A stretch of 64,000 nucleotides of DNA from Mercurialis annua (Eukaryota; Streptophyta; Magnoliopsida; Malpighiales; Euphorbiaceae). This document shows, piece after piece, positions 12,019 to 26,100 of this stretch. The number at the start of each line of letters is the position of its first letter. Within the stretch, counting starts at the first letter, position 1. Under the pieces are notes generated by a model. It saw only the letters and a program-made list of their open reading frames with translations, did not search any database and was not told the origin of the DNA. Made by a program: the position numbers and the translations under genes. The stretch covers positions 2,335,001-2,399,000 of the forward strand of contig NC_065577.1 in NCBI RefSeq assembly GCF_937616625.2. Direction: 5' to 3'.

Positions 12019-15000
12019 CTAATCGATGGTCTTGACCTGGATCGTTTGGAACGTTGTTCGAGTTGCAGAAGACGGAGTAATGTCCGAGACAATCAAAACA
12101 GTGTTTCCTTCTTTCATCATACCTTTTATTTTTACAAGATCGATGGTTCTTGAAATGTTTGCTTCCATGTCATCCGACAAATCGACGAGTATTGGGATGA
12201 TTCCCCATTGCAAATTTAAAGCCATACGAACACTGTTGTCGTCTGTAAATGCAAATATTGGAGAGTTTGGACGGTTCCGAGACAATCGTGATGCCATCTC
12301 CCCATGCTTCGTGTAGACAAAGATAGCATCAATGCCAAGGTTATTAGCTGCACGGAAACATAAATGTTGAAATGAAAAACAATGAAATGAGAAACGGAAA
12401 ACTACTTTTTATTAAGAATATGTAACAGATATAGAGTTCCATAGCTTCAGAAGAGTTCCGTAAATGAATATGAAATGCAAAATTGTAAATAAAATGTGTA
12501 ATTACCCATTTCAACAGAAGAGTTGCATATCTCTTCAGATATGCGATCAGCCAATGAAACTCCAGGTTCATGTCGACGGAAAACCCTTGGCCGGTTTTCA
12601 TTACAGATCTGCAGTTCCATTCTGCTGCTGACCATCCGCAAAACAGAAAGAGCTTTCTCTCCAAATGGTCCAATAGCCGACTCACCAGACAGCATCATTG
12701 CATCGGAATATTGTCGAACTGCTTCAGCAACATCTGCAACCTTTTTCATTGGCAAAAAAAACCGTAAGAAAAGGAGCATTTGACCTGTTGATGATGCCAC
12801 TTAAAAGAACAATTGTCAGCCATAGTCAGAATGGCATAGTACCTCAGCGCGAGTTGGGGTTGGATATTCAACCATTGACTCGAGAAGTTGAGAAGCTATA
12901 ATCACTGGCTTGTTTAACTTCCTGCATATACGGGTTACATCCTCTTGGACTGTTGGAATCTGTTCAAGTGGAACTTCTACTCCTAGATCCCCACGAGCCA
13001 CCATAATTCCATCAGATGCCTCGACAATTTCTTCCAATTTCTGAAGAGACTCCAAACTCTCGATCTTTGCCAATACTCTTATTGAACTGTATAAGATGCA
13101 AAAGTTATTCATGAGAAATTATGAGTTTCGTTGCCAAAAAAAATCAAGGAATTTCCTAAATTAAAACAGTAAAAAGGGTGATAATTTTTTAATAAAAAAC
13201 TTCAATTTTTCATTAAGTATGAATCTCATGAATGAGTGAGTAATGAAAAGCCTGAATAAAAGCTAACATTAGTATGAGCGCATGAGGAATGAGATGAAAA
13301 TCTGAAACATTGTATGAACGAGAAGAAACAGATATAGTTTTGTAAATGAGATAATACGAAACACCAACTTTGCGAGTGATGTATTTTCTTACTCAGAAGC
13401 CTTGGTAGAGAGATAGCTCTTCAGATTGTTGATAACTTCAGCATCATTTACAAATGACACGGCGATGAAATCAACACCTTCGTAAATTCCAAAATTGATG
13501 TCTACCCAGTCCTGTGGATTCAAGGATATAAATTGTGAGAAGGCAAAGAAATTGGCAAGATTCGCTACATTTTCTACCAGCAAAGCTGCTAATCTATCTA
13601 AGCTGCATTTTCATTCCCTACAAGCTGTGATGCAGCTCTACACACGAGGACTATTGATACATAACGATATTAAGTTTAAAATCTAATGATCTGAAGCGGC
13701 AGGCAAATTTCTTCTATTTTTACCAAGCATCTAAGAATAATAAAAACACATTTATCATAAAGTAACATAGTTGATATAGAAGTAGAGCTTCGTAAGATCA
13801 AAATGTAAAAGAATTGGCGGAAATCGTTGCTAGAAAAGAATAAGAATAACTCGACCTTTTCGGATATAGTTGGAAGACCTTGATAGGAGAGCTTCCCCTC
13901 TCTCCAGAAACTCAATTTAGCTCGAGGTAAGAGTAGACCAGGATCTGTGCACTTACAACGCAAGTCATTTCCCATCCTTTCGACAACTTGAAAGGTGGCC
14001 ATTCCTCCATCAATTATCAGTTCATCACCGACCATAATGCCTGAAATAATTTGAGTTAGATAACGAAATAAAATTACGTAAAATAAATATTATCCTTGCA
14101 TTTCAAACCTAAAAGATCAACGTAGATTGAATGACAGATGACCACCTTCAGAAAAACCTTCGTAATTTGCTCGAACAGTGAATGGACGTGAGCCCTCAAA
14201 TTTCTGAGCTGTAAATACCCATACAGAACCTTCCTGGTTTACAAAAATGCACCAGTGTTAACAAATGGTTATCAGAAGCCAACTCGGCAAATAAGGTTTC
14301 TCTGAAACAAGACAAAATCAACCGTTCCTCTATAAGCAAGCCTAAAATAAGAAAAATCTGTATCACACAATCGTATAAATAAGTCCACATTCATGCTGTC
14401 TACATTGCAGGGGAACTTTCAAATAGAAAACGTTGAAACGGGAAACAACAAAAGAATTATCTTTACAATCTTAGTTTATAAATAAAAATTTCAAAGTTTC
14501 AGAAGCATTTCCAAAATTGAAAATGAAACATGAAACGTAGAGCTCCACAAACTCCAGTTTATTATAGCACTGAGTTCTATTTATAAGAGGAGGGGGAGGA
14601 AACTAACTTACATAAGAACTGCAAGGTTGTTTCAGCTCTATGTAGCACGGACGCAAATACGAAAAAACAGGACACTTGAACACAATCAAACGATGTTAAT
14701 TTAAGGTTTCCTATGTTTAAAATGAAATTTCGTGGATGAAACATTAAGTTCTCAACACGTTTCCTTGTCCGTGCTACTTAGTTCAACTACATTACAATTC
14801 TAAATAACATGTCAACTAAACAAAAGAAGTACTGGTTTCATCAACCTAATAAACATCAAATACTATAAGACATATCCAACAATTCAACAACATTATAAAC
14901 TCAAAACCGAGTCGAATCCGAGTCATATACCTCAGCTTTAAGAGAACAAGGAGCACCATGATCAACAACATGAATCTGACTACCTTCAGTATCAATCATA

Positions 15001-15443
15001 ATCGAAACACAAAACCCTTTCTCCTCATTCAACTTCTTAATCTTCCTAATAACATCACTATGCCACTCCCTAGTATTATGACACATATTAAGCCTAGCTA
15101 CATTCATCCCTCCCTTAGCCAACTTCTCCAACTCCTCATAAGAACTACAAGCTGGCCCAATTGTACACACTAACTTAGTTTTTCTCAAACCAGAAACGCC
15201 ATTCTCTCTTAACTCACTCTCTACTGCAGAATCTAAACTCAAATTATCAAAATTTACTTCAAATTTTTTAACTTCCCTCTTAACATTCACCTCAGCTACT
15301 GCTCTAACTCCTAAAATTCTTTTGTTTCTTGCATTACAAGAAACAATATGACCATTAACACCAACTCTAAACACACCCTTTTTTAGATCAAAAGTTTGGA
15401 TTTTTTGGTGGAATCTGAGTATAGAATCACTAGAAATTGCCAT
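12019..15443 (-). CDS. PKP1: Plastidial pyruvate kinase, alpha (isozyme A) type
   Basis: Makes pyruvate and ATP from phosphoenolpyruvate and ADP in plastid glycolysis, feeding fatty-acid synthesis; alpha subunits normally assemble with beta subunits. Seven exons on the minus strand: 15443-14931, 14233-14146, 14040-13856, 13511-13393, 13086-12843, 12740-12506, 12347-12019; all GT-AG, phases closed, 570 aa, a normal length. Residues 1 to about 80 are a transit peptide plus linker. Then come [15 protein letters not shown] (about 87-101), [16 protein letters not shown] (about 113-128), [11 protein letters not shown] (Glu where classical kinases have Lys in DTKG), the AKIES lysine (K309), [12 protein letters not shown] (328-339) and PTPTRAEV. 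The C-terminal domain ends KTID. LNMCH rather than LNFSH and DTEG rather than DTKG are, as I recall, alpha-class traits. Which alpha paralogue it is remains open. Confidence 0.95.
14638..14781. mobile_element. Short TIR element (tagcacggac family), copy A, in pyruvate kinase intron 1
   Basis: The left end ctatgtagcacggac is mirrored by the right end gtccgtgctacttag. Length 144 bp, with no coding capacity. Related ends occur in ITPK intron 1 (from 23328) and downstream of UBA2 (31700-31826). Confidence 0.7.
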
Positions 15444-17358
15444 TTTTAAAAAAGGGTATTTGAAATTTGGTGAAAAGATTTGATCTTTTAAGTGTTTGAG
15501 AATTAAAGATCCAAACTTTGTGAGTGAAACAATGGATTTGGATTGAAATCTCCGCCCAGTGTTTGTAGTTTAGTGTACAGTAATGGTGGAGAAAACAAAG
15601 ATATGTGTAATAGTAAAGCTTAATTGTTATCTATTAAGGAATTAAACTAATGCCCACTTGAAAATTAAGTATGATTCTTTTAGGGTTTAAGATTGGTATG
15701 AACTAAATTAAATTGTGTAAAAGGGTAAATTTGATCCTCTAATATGTATTCAAGATTAAATAAATCAATTTTAATTTTTTAATTAATTAGATCCTCAAAT
15801 TTATTTTATGGTTATATACGTCATTTTTAACGCTTTTCGTCAATTAGATATTAAATTCTCTTAATTTAGTTCAAGTAACACCTGATTTGTATATTTTAAA
15901 CGCATGATTTACTTGATTTAAAGACATAAATTTGGAATTTTATTGATTAAAATAATGTATTCGATTTCAATATATAAAGTTAAAAAATTTAATGATTAAA
16001 AAAAATAAACATAATTTATTTAATTTCGAGACAAAAATTTGAGGTCCGAATTGGTTTATTCAAATTAAATTATGAAATAAGAGGGCGGGTTTAGAGTGGC
16101 TTACCTGCCTGATTGTAACGGTCAACTACTCAATTGAAGGGTAAAAATGGGTAGATTTGCAGAGAAAAAGTTGGCAATTTTTACGTTACAGAAAGGACTG
16201 TTGTGGACAAGTTTTGGGGAATGTGGTCCTTGTCCTTTCTCTTACACAGTCTGCCTCTGTGTCATTGCCAATAAAGTTTTAATCTTTTAGCATTTTGTTC
16301 TGTTTTGTTGTCATGTTTTTTTTTTGTTCTTGTGAATTTTTTATTGAACAAGGAATCATTATCTAACCTCATTTTGGTATCAAATAGTATCAAAAAAAAT
16401 CATTGTTAAAATATTGGACAAAAAAAAATCACAACTATGGCAAATCGAATTAAAACTATCCTTTTGACAAAAAAAGGGTAGATTTCATATAAATCTTAAT
16501 TTATTGATTAAAAATGACTTACATGTCAGCAAATTGCATCAATGAATGAGTGATACGTCAGTACCATGTATGAATTTAGAAAAAAAATAAAAGTTTGTGT
16601 ATTTTTGTGAGAAGTTTTAAAAACGTGATTAAATTAAAAAAAACGTATAAAGTTTGTGAATTTTTATAATATTATCCCTTATTAATAACACCCCATTTAA
16701 AAAGTTTTGCCCTGGTCTGCAACTTGCTATGAATAGCAAGCAAGCTAAAAAGGAAAATTTAGAAATGTTCCCAGTAATCTGTGCGCGTGTGATCTCACTA
16801 CCATCACTTTTTTAACGATTAAATCCATGTACTAAAAGACATTCATATTAGATTTTTATACTATCAATTTCATCCAAATTAAGTCCTTCAATTCAATTGC
16901 GCCAATTTCTATGCAAAGACATCGAGTTTATCTCTGACGGAAATTGTCGGAAAGACATAATATGTTTGCAATTGATAATATAAATATGAACATTGTTTCA
17001 TAACTTAATTGTTAAATATGTAACAACAAAAGAGCTCAAATATGTATTATGCCATTGTGTTTTGGCTTATTGCCAATGCCTATCCACAACATGAATAAAA
17101 ATAAAAGTGGCCCCATATTAATCACATTTGACATGTGATGTTTGTAAAAAAAAACAAAATCAACATAGTAAAAATATTATATACTTTTGTAATTACCTTG
17201 AGAGCAAGAACAAGAAGACATTAATCGCCATGTCTTGATTTAAAGTTGATGTTACTTAATTAGTAGTCATGATTATCAATTATCATGAGTGGTTTGCATA
17301 AAAATAAAAATATTCCACAACTATGCTCAAGTAATTTAAGTATACTCACTTTTATTTT
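15444..17358. other. Intergenic: pyruvate kinase upstream region
   Basis: Contains the promoter side of the minus-strand pyruvate kinase gene. About 15700-16080 is a dispersed repeat related to 36940-37310 (shared words such as gggtaaat, taaataaat, tttgaggtccg/tttgagggccg). No gene is supported. Confidence 0.5.
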
Positions 17359-17673
17359 AAGGCTAAATATTTTGAGGTCTTTAAATTATATACTTTTGGT
17401 TCATTAGATTTCTTAAAAACTATTTGACTTTTTCGGATTGTTAAACTTTTATTTTTTGGTTCATCATGTCCTTCAACTTTTATTTGTCTTTCTCAAGTCC
17501 CTAATTATTTATTTTTTGGTTTATTGGGTTTAAATGGATCTTCATTTAAGGACATAATGAATCAAAAAACAAAAGTTTAAAGACCTGAGAAAGTTAAATA
17601 AAATTTGAAAAACTTGATGAACCAAAAAATGAAAATTTAAGAATCTTAAAATGGATTTAGCCTTTTTTATGCC
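17359..17673. mobile_element. Fold-back element 3
   Basis: The left arm aaggctaaatatttt and the right arm ending aaaatggatttagcctt are inverted. Internal paired words include ggttcattagatttc and gatgaaccaaaaaatg. About 315 bp, no ORF. Confidence 0.65.
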
Positions 17674-17715
17674 TTTTTAATGAAATTACTTTAAGGTGAA
17701 AATGATAAAAAAAAA

Positions 17716-18064
17716 AGGCCAAATGTCATAAAAAGGCCAAACCTTTTATAAAAATTTCACAAAAGTCCTGACCTTTCAATTTTGTCGATTTTGGCCAAAA
17801 ACAAATTATTTGGTTTCAATTGTGGCCAACTCTCAATTTGATTTCAATTTGCCTATGTGACGCCTATGTGGCATGCCAAATATTGAAAGGTCAGGACTTT
17901 TGTGAAACCAAATAATTCATTTTTGGCCAAAATCGACAAAATGGAAAGGTCAGGACTTTTGTGAAACCAAATAATCAGTTTTTGGCTAAAATCGATAAAA
18001 TTGAAAGGTCAGGACTTTTGTGAAACTTTTGTGAAAGGTTTGGTCTTTTTACAACATTTGGCCT
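17716..18064. mobile_element. Fold-back element 4 with internal triplication
   Basis: Outer arms aggccaaatgtcataaaaag and the inverse ending caacatttggcct. The right half holds three direct copies of gaaaggtcaggacttttgtg (near 17884, 17943 and 18003), each followed by variants of aaccaaataatcagtttttg. The left half has one inverted copy (cacaaaagtcctgacctttc). The asymmetry implies tandem amplification of one arm. Confidence 0.8.
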
Positions 18065-19840
18065 AAAAAAACATCCACTTTGTTGTTTTCCATGTGCATG
18101 TTTGACAAAAAACATCATACTTTATCGAATCGCACTCTTTTTTCCATTTAATAGATGAACCCATCCAAATGTGTGACAAAATTTTTTTTTTCTTCAATTC
18201 TTTTTTCAGTTTATTTTAGCAAGAATTAACTAAATTTGCATAATTCTAATTACTTTTATAGACTAAATAAAATAATTTTTTCAAAGAAATTAAAAACTAA
18301 GCCAAAAAATTAAATAAACACTTTATGAAAAATGTAAATATATTGATAGGTGAAGATAATTAATTATAAATAAATTTAAATGGGATAGTTTATTTGCATA
18401 CATATAAAATTGAGTTTGATTATATTATATTTAGGAAAGTTTATCCCACAAAATGAATATGTCATGTTATTTTTACAATAAACTAATAAATATTTATGAT
18501 ATAATTTTTTATTTTTTATTTATTTTTTTAATATTAAATATTTATACATGACAAACGTTTTATTGGTTTGTTATATGAATAATGTGGTACGGTCATTATG
18601 TTGTATAACTATTCGTTGTTGAGAGAGAAAAAAAACACTAAAGAAAAGATAAATGTGGTTTCTGAGTAGATTTCGCAAATAGTTCAAAACGAGTTACAAG
18701 AAATCCCAATTTTCCAAAAAAAACATGTACTTCCAAGGATTTCAAGTCATAACGCACCACAAACTGCCCACTTCCTTTTCTATTACTATATGAAATGAAA
18801 CTAAACATGTGTCACACATGCTTCTTCTATTAACTCTTTCTTGGAAAAAGAAATATTTTACTAGATCAAACTTTAAAGCATGATAAATTTAATTAGAATA
18901 ATTATTTTTTAAATGACACCATATCTTTTGATTTGTTGTTTAAAGAAAGGGTTTTCAAACGTTCGTGAAAGAAATTGATTCCGCGACTTTAACAGAACGT
19001 TATTTACTCAATGTCGTATTTGAGTTATATCTCATTACTTTGACATTATATATACAACTTGATAAAGATGAATTACAACATTCGATATATCTTATTAAAT
19101 TTGATCTTCAATTAACTTTTTATAACCTTGATCAACTTGAAATTTTCAATATCTAAATTTAATAAGAATTTTAACTTTTCAAATTGAATCATCTACACAA
19201 TATTTATTGATAAAAAAATTAAACAAAAACTTATATATATGTAAACCAACAAAGCCAATTGACTCGTATGTCAGTCATGATCAGAAACATAATTTTTTAA
19301 AAAATAAATATAATTCTAAACTCTCAGGTTGGTATGAAGTGTCGATTTTAGTTTGTTTTCCAATAATTTTTTTTCCTAAAAAATAAGTGATTTTCTGGTT
19401 AAAATTATAAAAAAAATCACATTCCAAATACTAAAGAATTTTAAGGGTTTTCAGATAGAAGGTATAAAATTTTAATGGAGAGAAAGAAAGATTTGTCATA
19501 CTTGTACTATTGTATAGTATATGTTAGTATAAATTAATTTTCCTAAAAAACTCAGCGACTGATGGATAAAATTATAAGGTGTATGTGGTTTATTTTATTT
19601 TAACAAAATTCAATTTTTATTGTCAACTTAGTAATCTAAAGATTGAATATTAGTTTTTATAATATAAAAAATACTACTTTTATTAGGGTCAATTGACTTT
19701 GAAATGCAGCTAGCTAGATGATTAGTGGTAGGTGTGTCTTGTTCGTCCTTTCAAATAATACACTAATATTAAAATAATGTAGGTCAAAATTACAACAAAA
19801 ATAAAAGTACAATTGTTAAACTGAAGAGAAAAATGAAATA
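18065..19840. other. Intergenic, no gene seen
   Basis: Very AT-rich. The only open frames are short, unsupported by splice context and of biased composition. No transposon ends that I can define. Confidence 0.55.
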
Positions 19841-20090
19841 CTCCCTCCGTCCCATTTTAGAAGTCCCATTTGACTTTACACACAGATTAAGAAAACATTA
19901 ATTATTCTTGTCTTTTCATGTTTTACCCCTATTAATGATAGTGAAATTTTCCATAGAACTCTTTTAAGATAACTAAAATAAGGGTAAAATAGGGTATTCA
20001 ATGAATAAATATTCTAAAAATAGTAATGGGACTTTTTAAATGGGACATCCTAAGATAGAATATGGGACTTTTTAAACGGGACGGAGGGAG
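19841..20090. mobile_element. Stowaway MITE with TA target duplication
   Basis: Begins ctccctccgtcccattttag and ends with the inverse ttaaacgggacggagggag. The 250-bp element is flanked by TA on both sides (19839-19840, 20091-20092). CTCCCTCCGTCCC plus TA is the hallmark of Stowaway (Tc1/mariner-derived) elements. Confidence 0.95.
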
Positions 20091-20512
20091 TAAAATTATT
20101 AAACGCTCTTTGATTTTGCCCCATAATAAGGGGATATGCTAGCAGAATTTTTTTAAATCTCTTTATTTTGAAACTTTAGTCCCACAATTTACATATATAT
20201 CATCCAATACTAAATTATTTGTTAATTTGAATACTATGAATCCAACAAAACTAGCATGGATGCCTTTTGGTGATCACAAAAGAAGGAAATGATACCATGA
20301 TATGGATAAGACCTACTTCATGTTCATATTATATAATTATTATAAACACAATTAAGCTTTTTTATATAACATAATTAAACATTAATAAGTTAAAAAGGTA
20401 CCATGAGTTTAGTCAAGGTGGAAGATTAAGTAACAACTACACTAAACCTTACTAATCTTATTGACTTAGTGAACTTAATTTTAGAGGCCACAAATGTACT
20501 AATTATTAATTA

Positions 20513-20786
20513 CTCTCTCTGTATAAATATAAAAATTAAAAAATATTTAAATTAATTGAAGTTAATTTTTGTGTCCAATTTTCATAGATATATAAATAAT
20601 ATATGGTGACCGTTTTTTTTATTAGTCATTTTATATTAAAAATTCAAAATAAATAATTTATTTGAGGATAATTATAGGAGTAAATAAGATTTTAAATCTT
20701 TATTTGGTTTACAAAATTTTAAAGATGGTTTATAATTTGAAATGTCAAAAATAATAAAGTGATCTATCAATTTGGGATGAAAGAGG
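20513..20786. mobile_element. Degenerate Stowaway-like MITE
   Basis: The left end ctctctctgtataaatat and the right end (inverse of aatttgggatgaaagagg) are both next to TA. Its right half (ttataatttgaaat through gatctatcaatt) matches the right end of the element near 35940, supporting a shared family. Confidence 0.55.
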
Positions 20787-23105
20787 TATACAATTTTATT
20801 ACTATAACAGATTTTTTACAAAAATATATTATACACAATTTTTTTATAAAAATATCAGTACTTAACTCTTTTCTACTAAACAATGTATTATAGTGCATTC
20901 AAATAAGTTTATTGGGCTTAATTTTTAATTTGATCCTTCAATTATATCACTTTATCTATTTTTTGATAATTTTTAACTATTAAGAAAAAGATATAGTTTA
21001 CTTACTCAATAGGGTTTGAACATATTTGTCCACATCGGCATGTGATAAGTGCCAATAATAAAGATGGCATTTCTGAAAGTCGAATTTATAAAAATAAATA
21101 TTACTAAGTTTTAAATGTTTGATATAGAATAATAAACAATATAGGGGTGTTATAGAATAATAGTACTGTATATTTAAGATGTCAAACAATATAAATTTCT
21201 TAAAATTTAAACACGATTAGATAATTTTCAACAATGACTTGTTGCATTTTAATTAGGTAGTAATTGTGGTAATTTATGGAACAATTTCGAATTAAGTTGG
21301 CATAACTTTGAGAATATACGCACTTTATATATTTTTCTTTCAAATAAGAATATTCTAATAAGGATAAGCATTTTCTCATTGAAATTATTCTCCAATCAAG
21401 TGGTAAGCTAAGGAAGAAGAAAAAACTTTATTATTATTATTGTTATTATTATTAGAAGAGTTATTGTTAATGCATATTTTCAAGTTTCACATTTTTTTTT
21501 CTTCAGATTTAGACACAATTTAAAAAACATCTCATCTCGTTTTTTAAACTTCTTATTCTATAACCCCATTTGCATTTTATACATTATTTTGTATAAAATT
21601 AATGTCGTTTTTGGTCGTATGTATCTATAAAATTGATATCTTCATTCATCAATTTATTTTTTTTAAAAACGACCACACAAATTTTAAATTTTACCCACAA
21701 TATTTGAACCATAAATCGCAGCAAAATTTAGGATTTTTGGCTACCTAGAGTTCCCAACAAACAATGTAATACACAGAACTCATAAAATATAAATTTAGAA
21801 ATAAATTACATATCTAAATAATCACAATTAAAAAACCTGTAGATATATAATAAATCTAAAAATTAGAAGTTAAATTTTAAAAATCTAAATTTGTTAACTA
21901 ATTTTCTAAATCAAGCCATGCAATTGATTAATTTAGATGTTAAGCGGGTTCTTTTTGTAGCCTTCATATCATACGAGTACGTTAAAGAGAAGACACTGCC
22001 AATTTAGGATAATAAGCTCATGAACTTAATTTTACTTTATTATTGAAAAAAATTTCACTAACAAGTTTGACTCGTGCATAATTTTATTTCTTTTGAATAA
22101 AGCAATATTAAACCGAAATATTTAATAAATATCACCTCTATCTCAAAAGGAGGCGATCAACCATATCTTTCAATACAAATATTTTATCACGACTTTGCTC
22201 AAATCATTAATTCTATAAATTATTTTGTTCAAGTTCTCACGTCCATATTTATGAGAATCTATTTTTTCAGATATAAATTTTTATGTTTCTGAATTTCATC
22301 AATATTTCATAAAAAATACAATGGCAAGACAAAAAATAATTAATATGAAGACGTCAGTTTATTTTTCTTTTAATTACATGCAAAAAATAATTATCGTCGA
22401 AAATCTAATAAGCAAATAATTAATTTCTTACATTTGCAACAAAAATAACAAATCTTTATCTATCTCATTAAACAAGAATGTTCAAAATTCAATATTTCTA
22501 TAAACTCTCAGTTTATTCAAGCTAAATAATCAAATATAGAAAAATATTTTAATTTTATAACTTGTAAAATTTTCTTGAGTAAATTTTTTATAATGATTTT
22601 TTAATCTCTCTAAAAAAATTTAAAAAATAGCTAATTTTTTTTAAAAAAATTCGAGGGGCATAAATAGGAATTATAAAAAATGTGTAAGAAGTTTCCAAAG
22701 CTGGCTCTACACTAGCCCACTCCTGCAAATCTCAGCATAAAAAATCTCATGAAGTGAAAGCAAAAAAAAAAACTATAAATATTACTAACTCACAATTTCC
22801 AATTCCTTCCCAAAATTTCATTTTCATTTCTTTATTTGTTTTCTCTCAATTGTTCTTACGAATTGAATGCAACAAACCCTAATCTTTACTTGAAATTCAA
22901 TCAAATTTCGCTCAAACAAACAAACCCAAATCAAATAAAGACAAGAAAACGTAATTGAATTCAATTTTTCTGTTTCCATTTCTGTTTTTAGTGATTAAAA
23001 AGATTCAATCTTTCTTTAAAAATTTTCAGTTTCTTTTAAAAAGATTCAATCTTTATTGAATTTTCAGTTTTTTTGTTGTTAGGGTTTTTCTGGGTTTCTT
23101 GAGCT
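20787..23105. other. Intergenic plus ITPK promoter and 5' UTR
   Basis: No gene is supported between 20787 and about 22750. An ATT microsatellite lies at about 21430-21455. The last 300 bases before the ATG at 23106 are pyrimidine-rich (ttctctcaattg; a repeated aaagattcaatcttt), consistent with the 5' UTR and core promoter of the kinase gene. The transcription start is not assignable by eye. Confidence 0.5.
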
Positions 23106-26100
23106 ATGAGGATAAACGATGAAATCTCGCCGGAGGAGAAGGAGGAGGTGAAAACGACGTCGTTGTTATCTATACCACAGCCTCAAAAAACGGTGGTTGT
23201 TGGGTATGCCTTGACATCCAAGAAGAGGAAGAGTTTCTTACAGCCCAAGCTTGAAGCTTTGGCTAGGTATACTAAATTTTTGTTCTTTTTTTCATGAATG
23301 TATAAGCATGCATTTGTATATGAGTGTCTAGGTAGCACGGACACGGAGAAATGGTGTTATTTTAATGTTTTTTTTTTATGTTAGAAATGAAGTTTTGTGT
23401 CCAAAACGCCACGGAAATCGGTGATTGAATGAAGTGTTTCGATGAGTATCAATGTGTTTTTGATTTTTTAAAATATGTACTTTCTTGGTCTTAACATCAA
23501 GATTCTTGATTATATACCTAAAAATGAAGTTTCCTGTTCAAAATGCCACGGGAAACGTTGATGGAATGAAGTGTTTGATGTGTTTTGATTTTTTTTAAAT
23601 TTGCTGTTTCTTAGTTTCTTAACATCAAGATTCTTGATTTTATACATCTATATGTATGAAACCATATGTTTAATTTGTAATCTTTGGATTGTGTATGTGG
23701 AGTTTATTGTTTTGTAGATTGCTATATAATTTCCTGAAATGGGTTGTTTTAGAATTCTTGATTTTTGCAAATTTTGGTGTTTTTGTTTTTAATATTATAT
23801 GGTTCATGTGGGGCTTTATTTCAAGATCAGAGCTTTTACTCTGGTTGATAATGGTACATGATAATTTGTTTGGTTATGTATGTTCGTATCACATCTTGAT
23901 ATAGTTTTTGCAATTATTTTTACTATTAGAATTTAGACTTTACTTGAGGGTATCTGGAATCTTTCATTTTGCATTTCTAATTCTTTGTGGGAATATTCTT
24001 TTTAATGTACTCTTTCAATTGGCATCTGAGGAGGAACATAAATAAAGTCAATGTTTGGTGCTTTGTTCTGTAGTTTAAAATGGTTACTATGCAGCAAGTT
24101 ATTTAATTGATTCTCTAAAGATTTTTTTTATTTATTGTTTAATAAATTTTGCTGTTTTTTTTCTTTTGGAACATAGTATTAGATTCAACCTTTAGCTTGT
24201 CGTTGCTGCTGATTATGTGCTTAGACTTTTGCTGCCTACCTTTCACATTCTTTTCTTCAGTGTATTAGATTTGCTAAATATCTCATTTTAACATGCACGT
24301 ACACGGGTCAATGGTCTTATATATAGAAGGTTTTATTGGTTGGTCCAGCCGCAGTACTCCGCGATATCACAATTGGAAAATCCACTTGTGGGGTCCACCA
24401 ATTTGTCGAGATCGACTTTAATTTTCTAAGCAAAGATCTATAGTTGTCGGTTTCTTCCATACAATAATGATGATATCTTCAATTTGTGATTATACTATAA
24501 TAAGCTTAAACCTAAATTACTATAATTCCATCGGGACATGACACGTTTTGGCCAGGGGCGTTCGATCCTTGCCGCGTGGCTTATGGATTAATGAGCCTCT
24601 CGATGCAGAAAAATGACATGAGAGAATATTCTATAAGTGAAGACTACATTGTTGTTTTTTCTGAACTTTTTATTTGTGAAATGATTTTATCTTGTGGGTG
24701 TAGGGGGGAGAAAAAAGTTTGTAAATTTGCTCAGATAGATGGATTAAGTTCATTTGGTCATTTAATTTCTTTAATTTTTTTTAAATGGTGACTCTTTATC
24801 TACGCAGTCTATTAAATAAAGTAATTTAATTGTTGGTGCAGAAATAAAGGGATCTCGTTTGTTGCCATTGACGTAAAGAAGCCATTATTAGATCAAGGTC
24901 CTTTTGATGTTGTTCTGCACAAGGTTAGTGTTAGTCCCTCTCTTTCTTTCTCTATTTATATCAACTCTTTGCTCTCTCTCTCTCTCTCTCTCTCTCCCAC
25001 GCGCACACAGAGAGGGAGCAGCACACACAAGCACCACATGGACATGTTTCCTTTGGTAGTATCTTTATGTTGGAAAAGCTCTTTAGTCTGCATCTATTTA
25101 TTCTATGCTGTACTGCTTTTGAATAACTGATCAGGTCGTTGGTGAAATATAGTTCAATGTCTTTTTAGCTATTTGAACGAACTTATAAGCAGATGTCTGA
25201 TGAATTTTATGTCTCTTGTAGTTGTTGGGAAAGGACTGGTGTGAAGCTATTGAGGTTTGTAATCTTGTCATTATGCCTATTGAATGTACTTACTGATTAT
25301 TATGCAATGTATGAAATTTTTCGTTTCTGAAACTTAAGCAGCGTATTATTTTCATCAGTTTATACTGTAGCAACTCATTCTTATCCATTTGATTTTCCTT
25401 TTCATTTCATCTCTAAAGGATTACCAGCAAAAGAATCCAGAAGTAACTGTCCTTGATCCTCCTAGTGCTATACAACATCTACGAAATCGCCAGTCAATGC
25501 TTCAGGATGTTGCTGATCTCAACTTGGCTGGTCCCAATGGTAATCTTTTTAGCATATTCTCAACTTGGAGATTTCTTTATTCTCTTTCTTTTGGGTCCTT
25601 TCTGTTAAAAGGCTTTGCTTTTTGTTGAAGATTGTAATTCTGGTGATTCTGATTTGTTAGGCAATGGTTTATTGTTCCTGTAGGCAAAGTTTGTGTTCCA
25701 AAGCAAATGGTTGTCAATAAAGATCCATCATCCATTCCTCAGGAAGTTTCTAAAGCTGGGCTGAAGTTGCCACTAGGTAAAATTTCATGTATATGTGCAA
25801 CTTGGTGAATAGATATGTAGTGAGCAACTGTGGACTCCTTTTACCGTTAGTTGAACAGTTTTGTTGGCCAGCTGTGGTTACGATGATGCCGGTAGTTACT
25901 TAAATTTTCTGCTGCTGCGTCAATTGTTTCACTGGATGCTATGTTGTTTAATTACTACTTTGTTAATACTGTAGTTGCAAAACCACTGGTAGTGGATGGA
26001 ACTGCCAAGTCGCATGAGTTGTTTCTTGCGTATGATGAATACTCTTTGTCGGAACTGGAACCCCCATTGGTTCTACAAGAGTTTGTTAATCATGGTATGT

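Noticed and set aside
24300..24580. tRNA-like or SINE insertion in ITPK intron 1 (ggcgttcgatcc)
   Set aside because: Only a B-box-like string; no A box at proper spacing, no A-tail and no target duplication.
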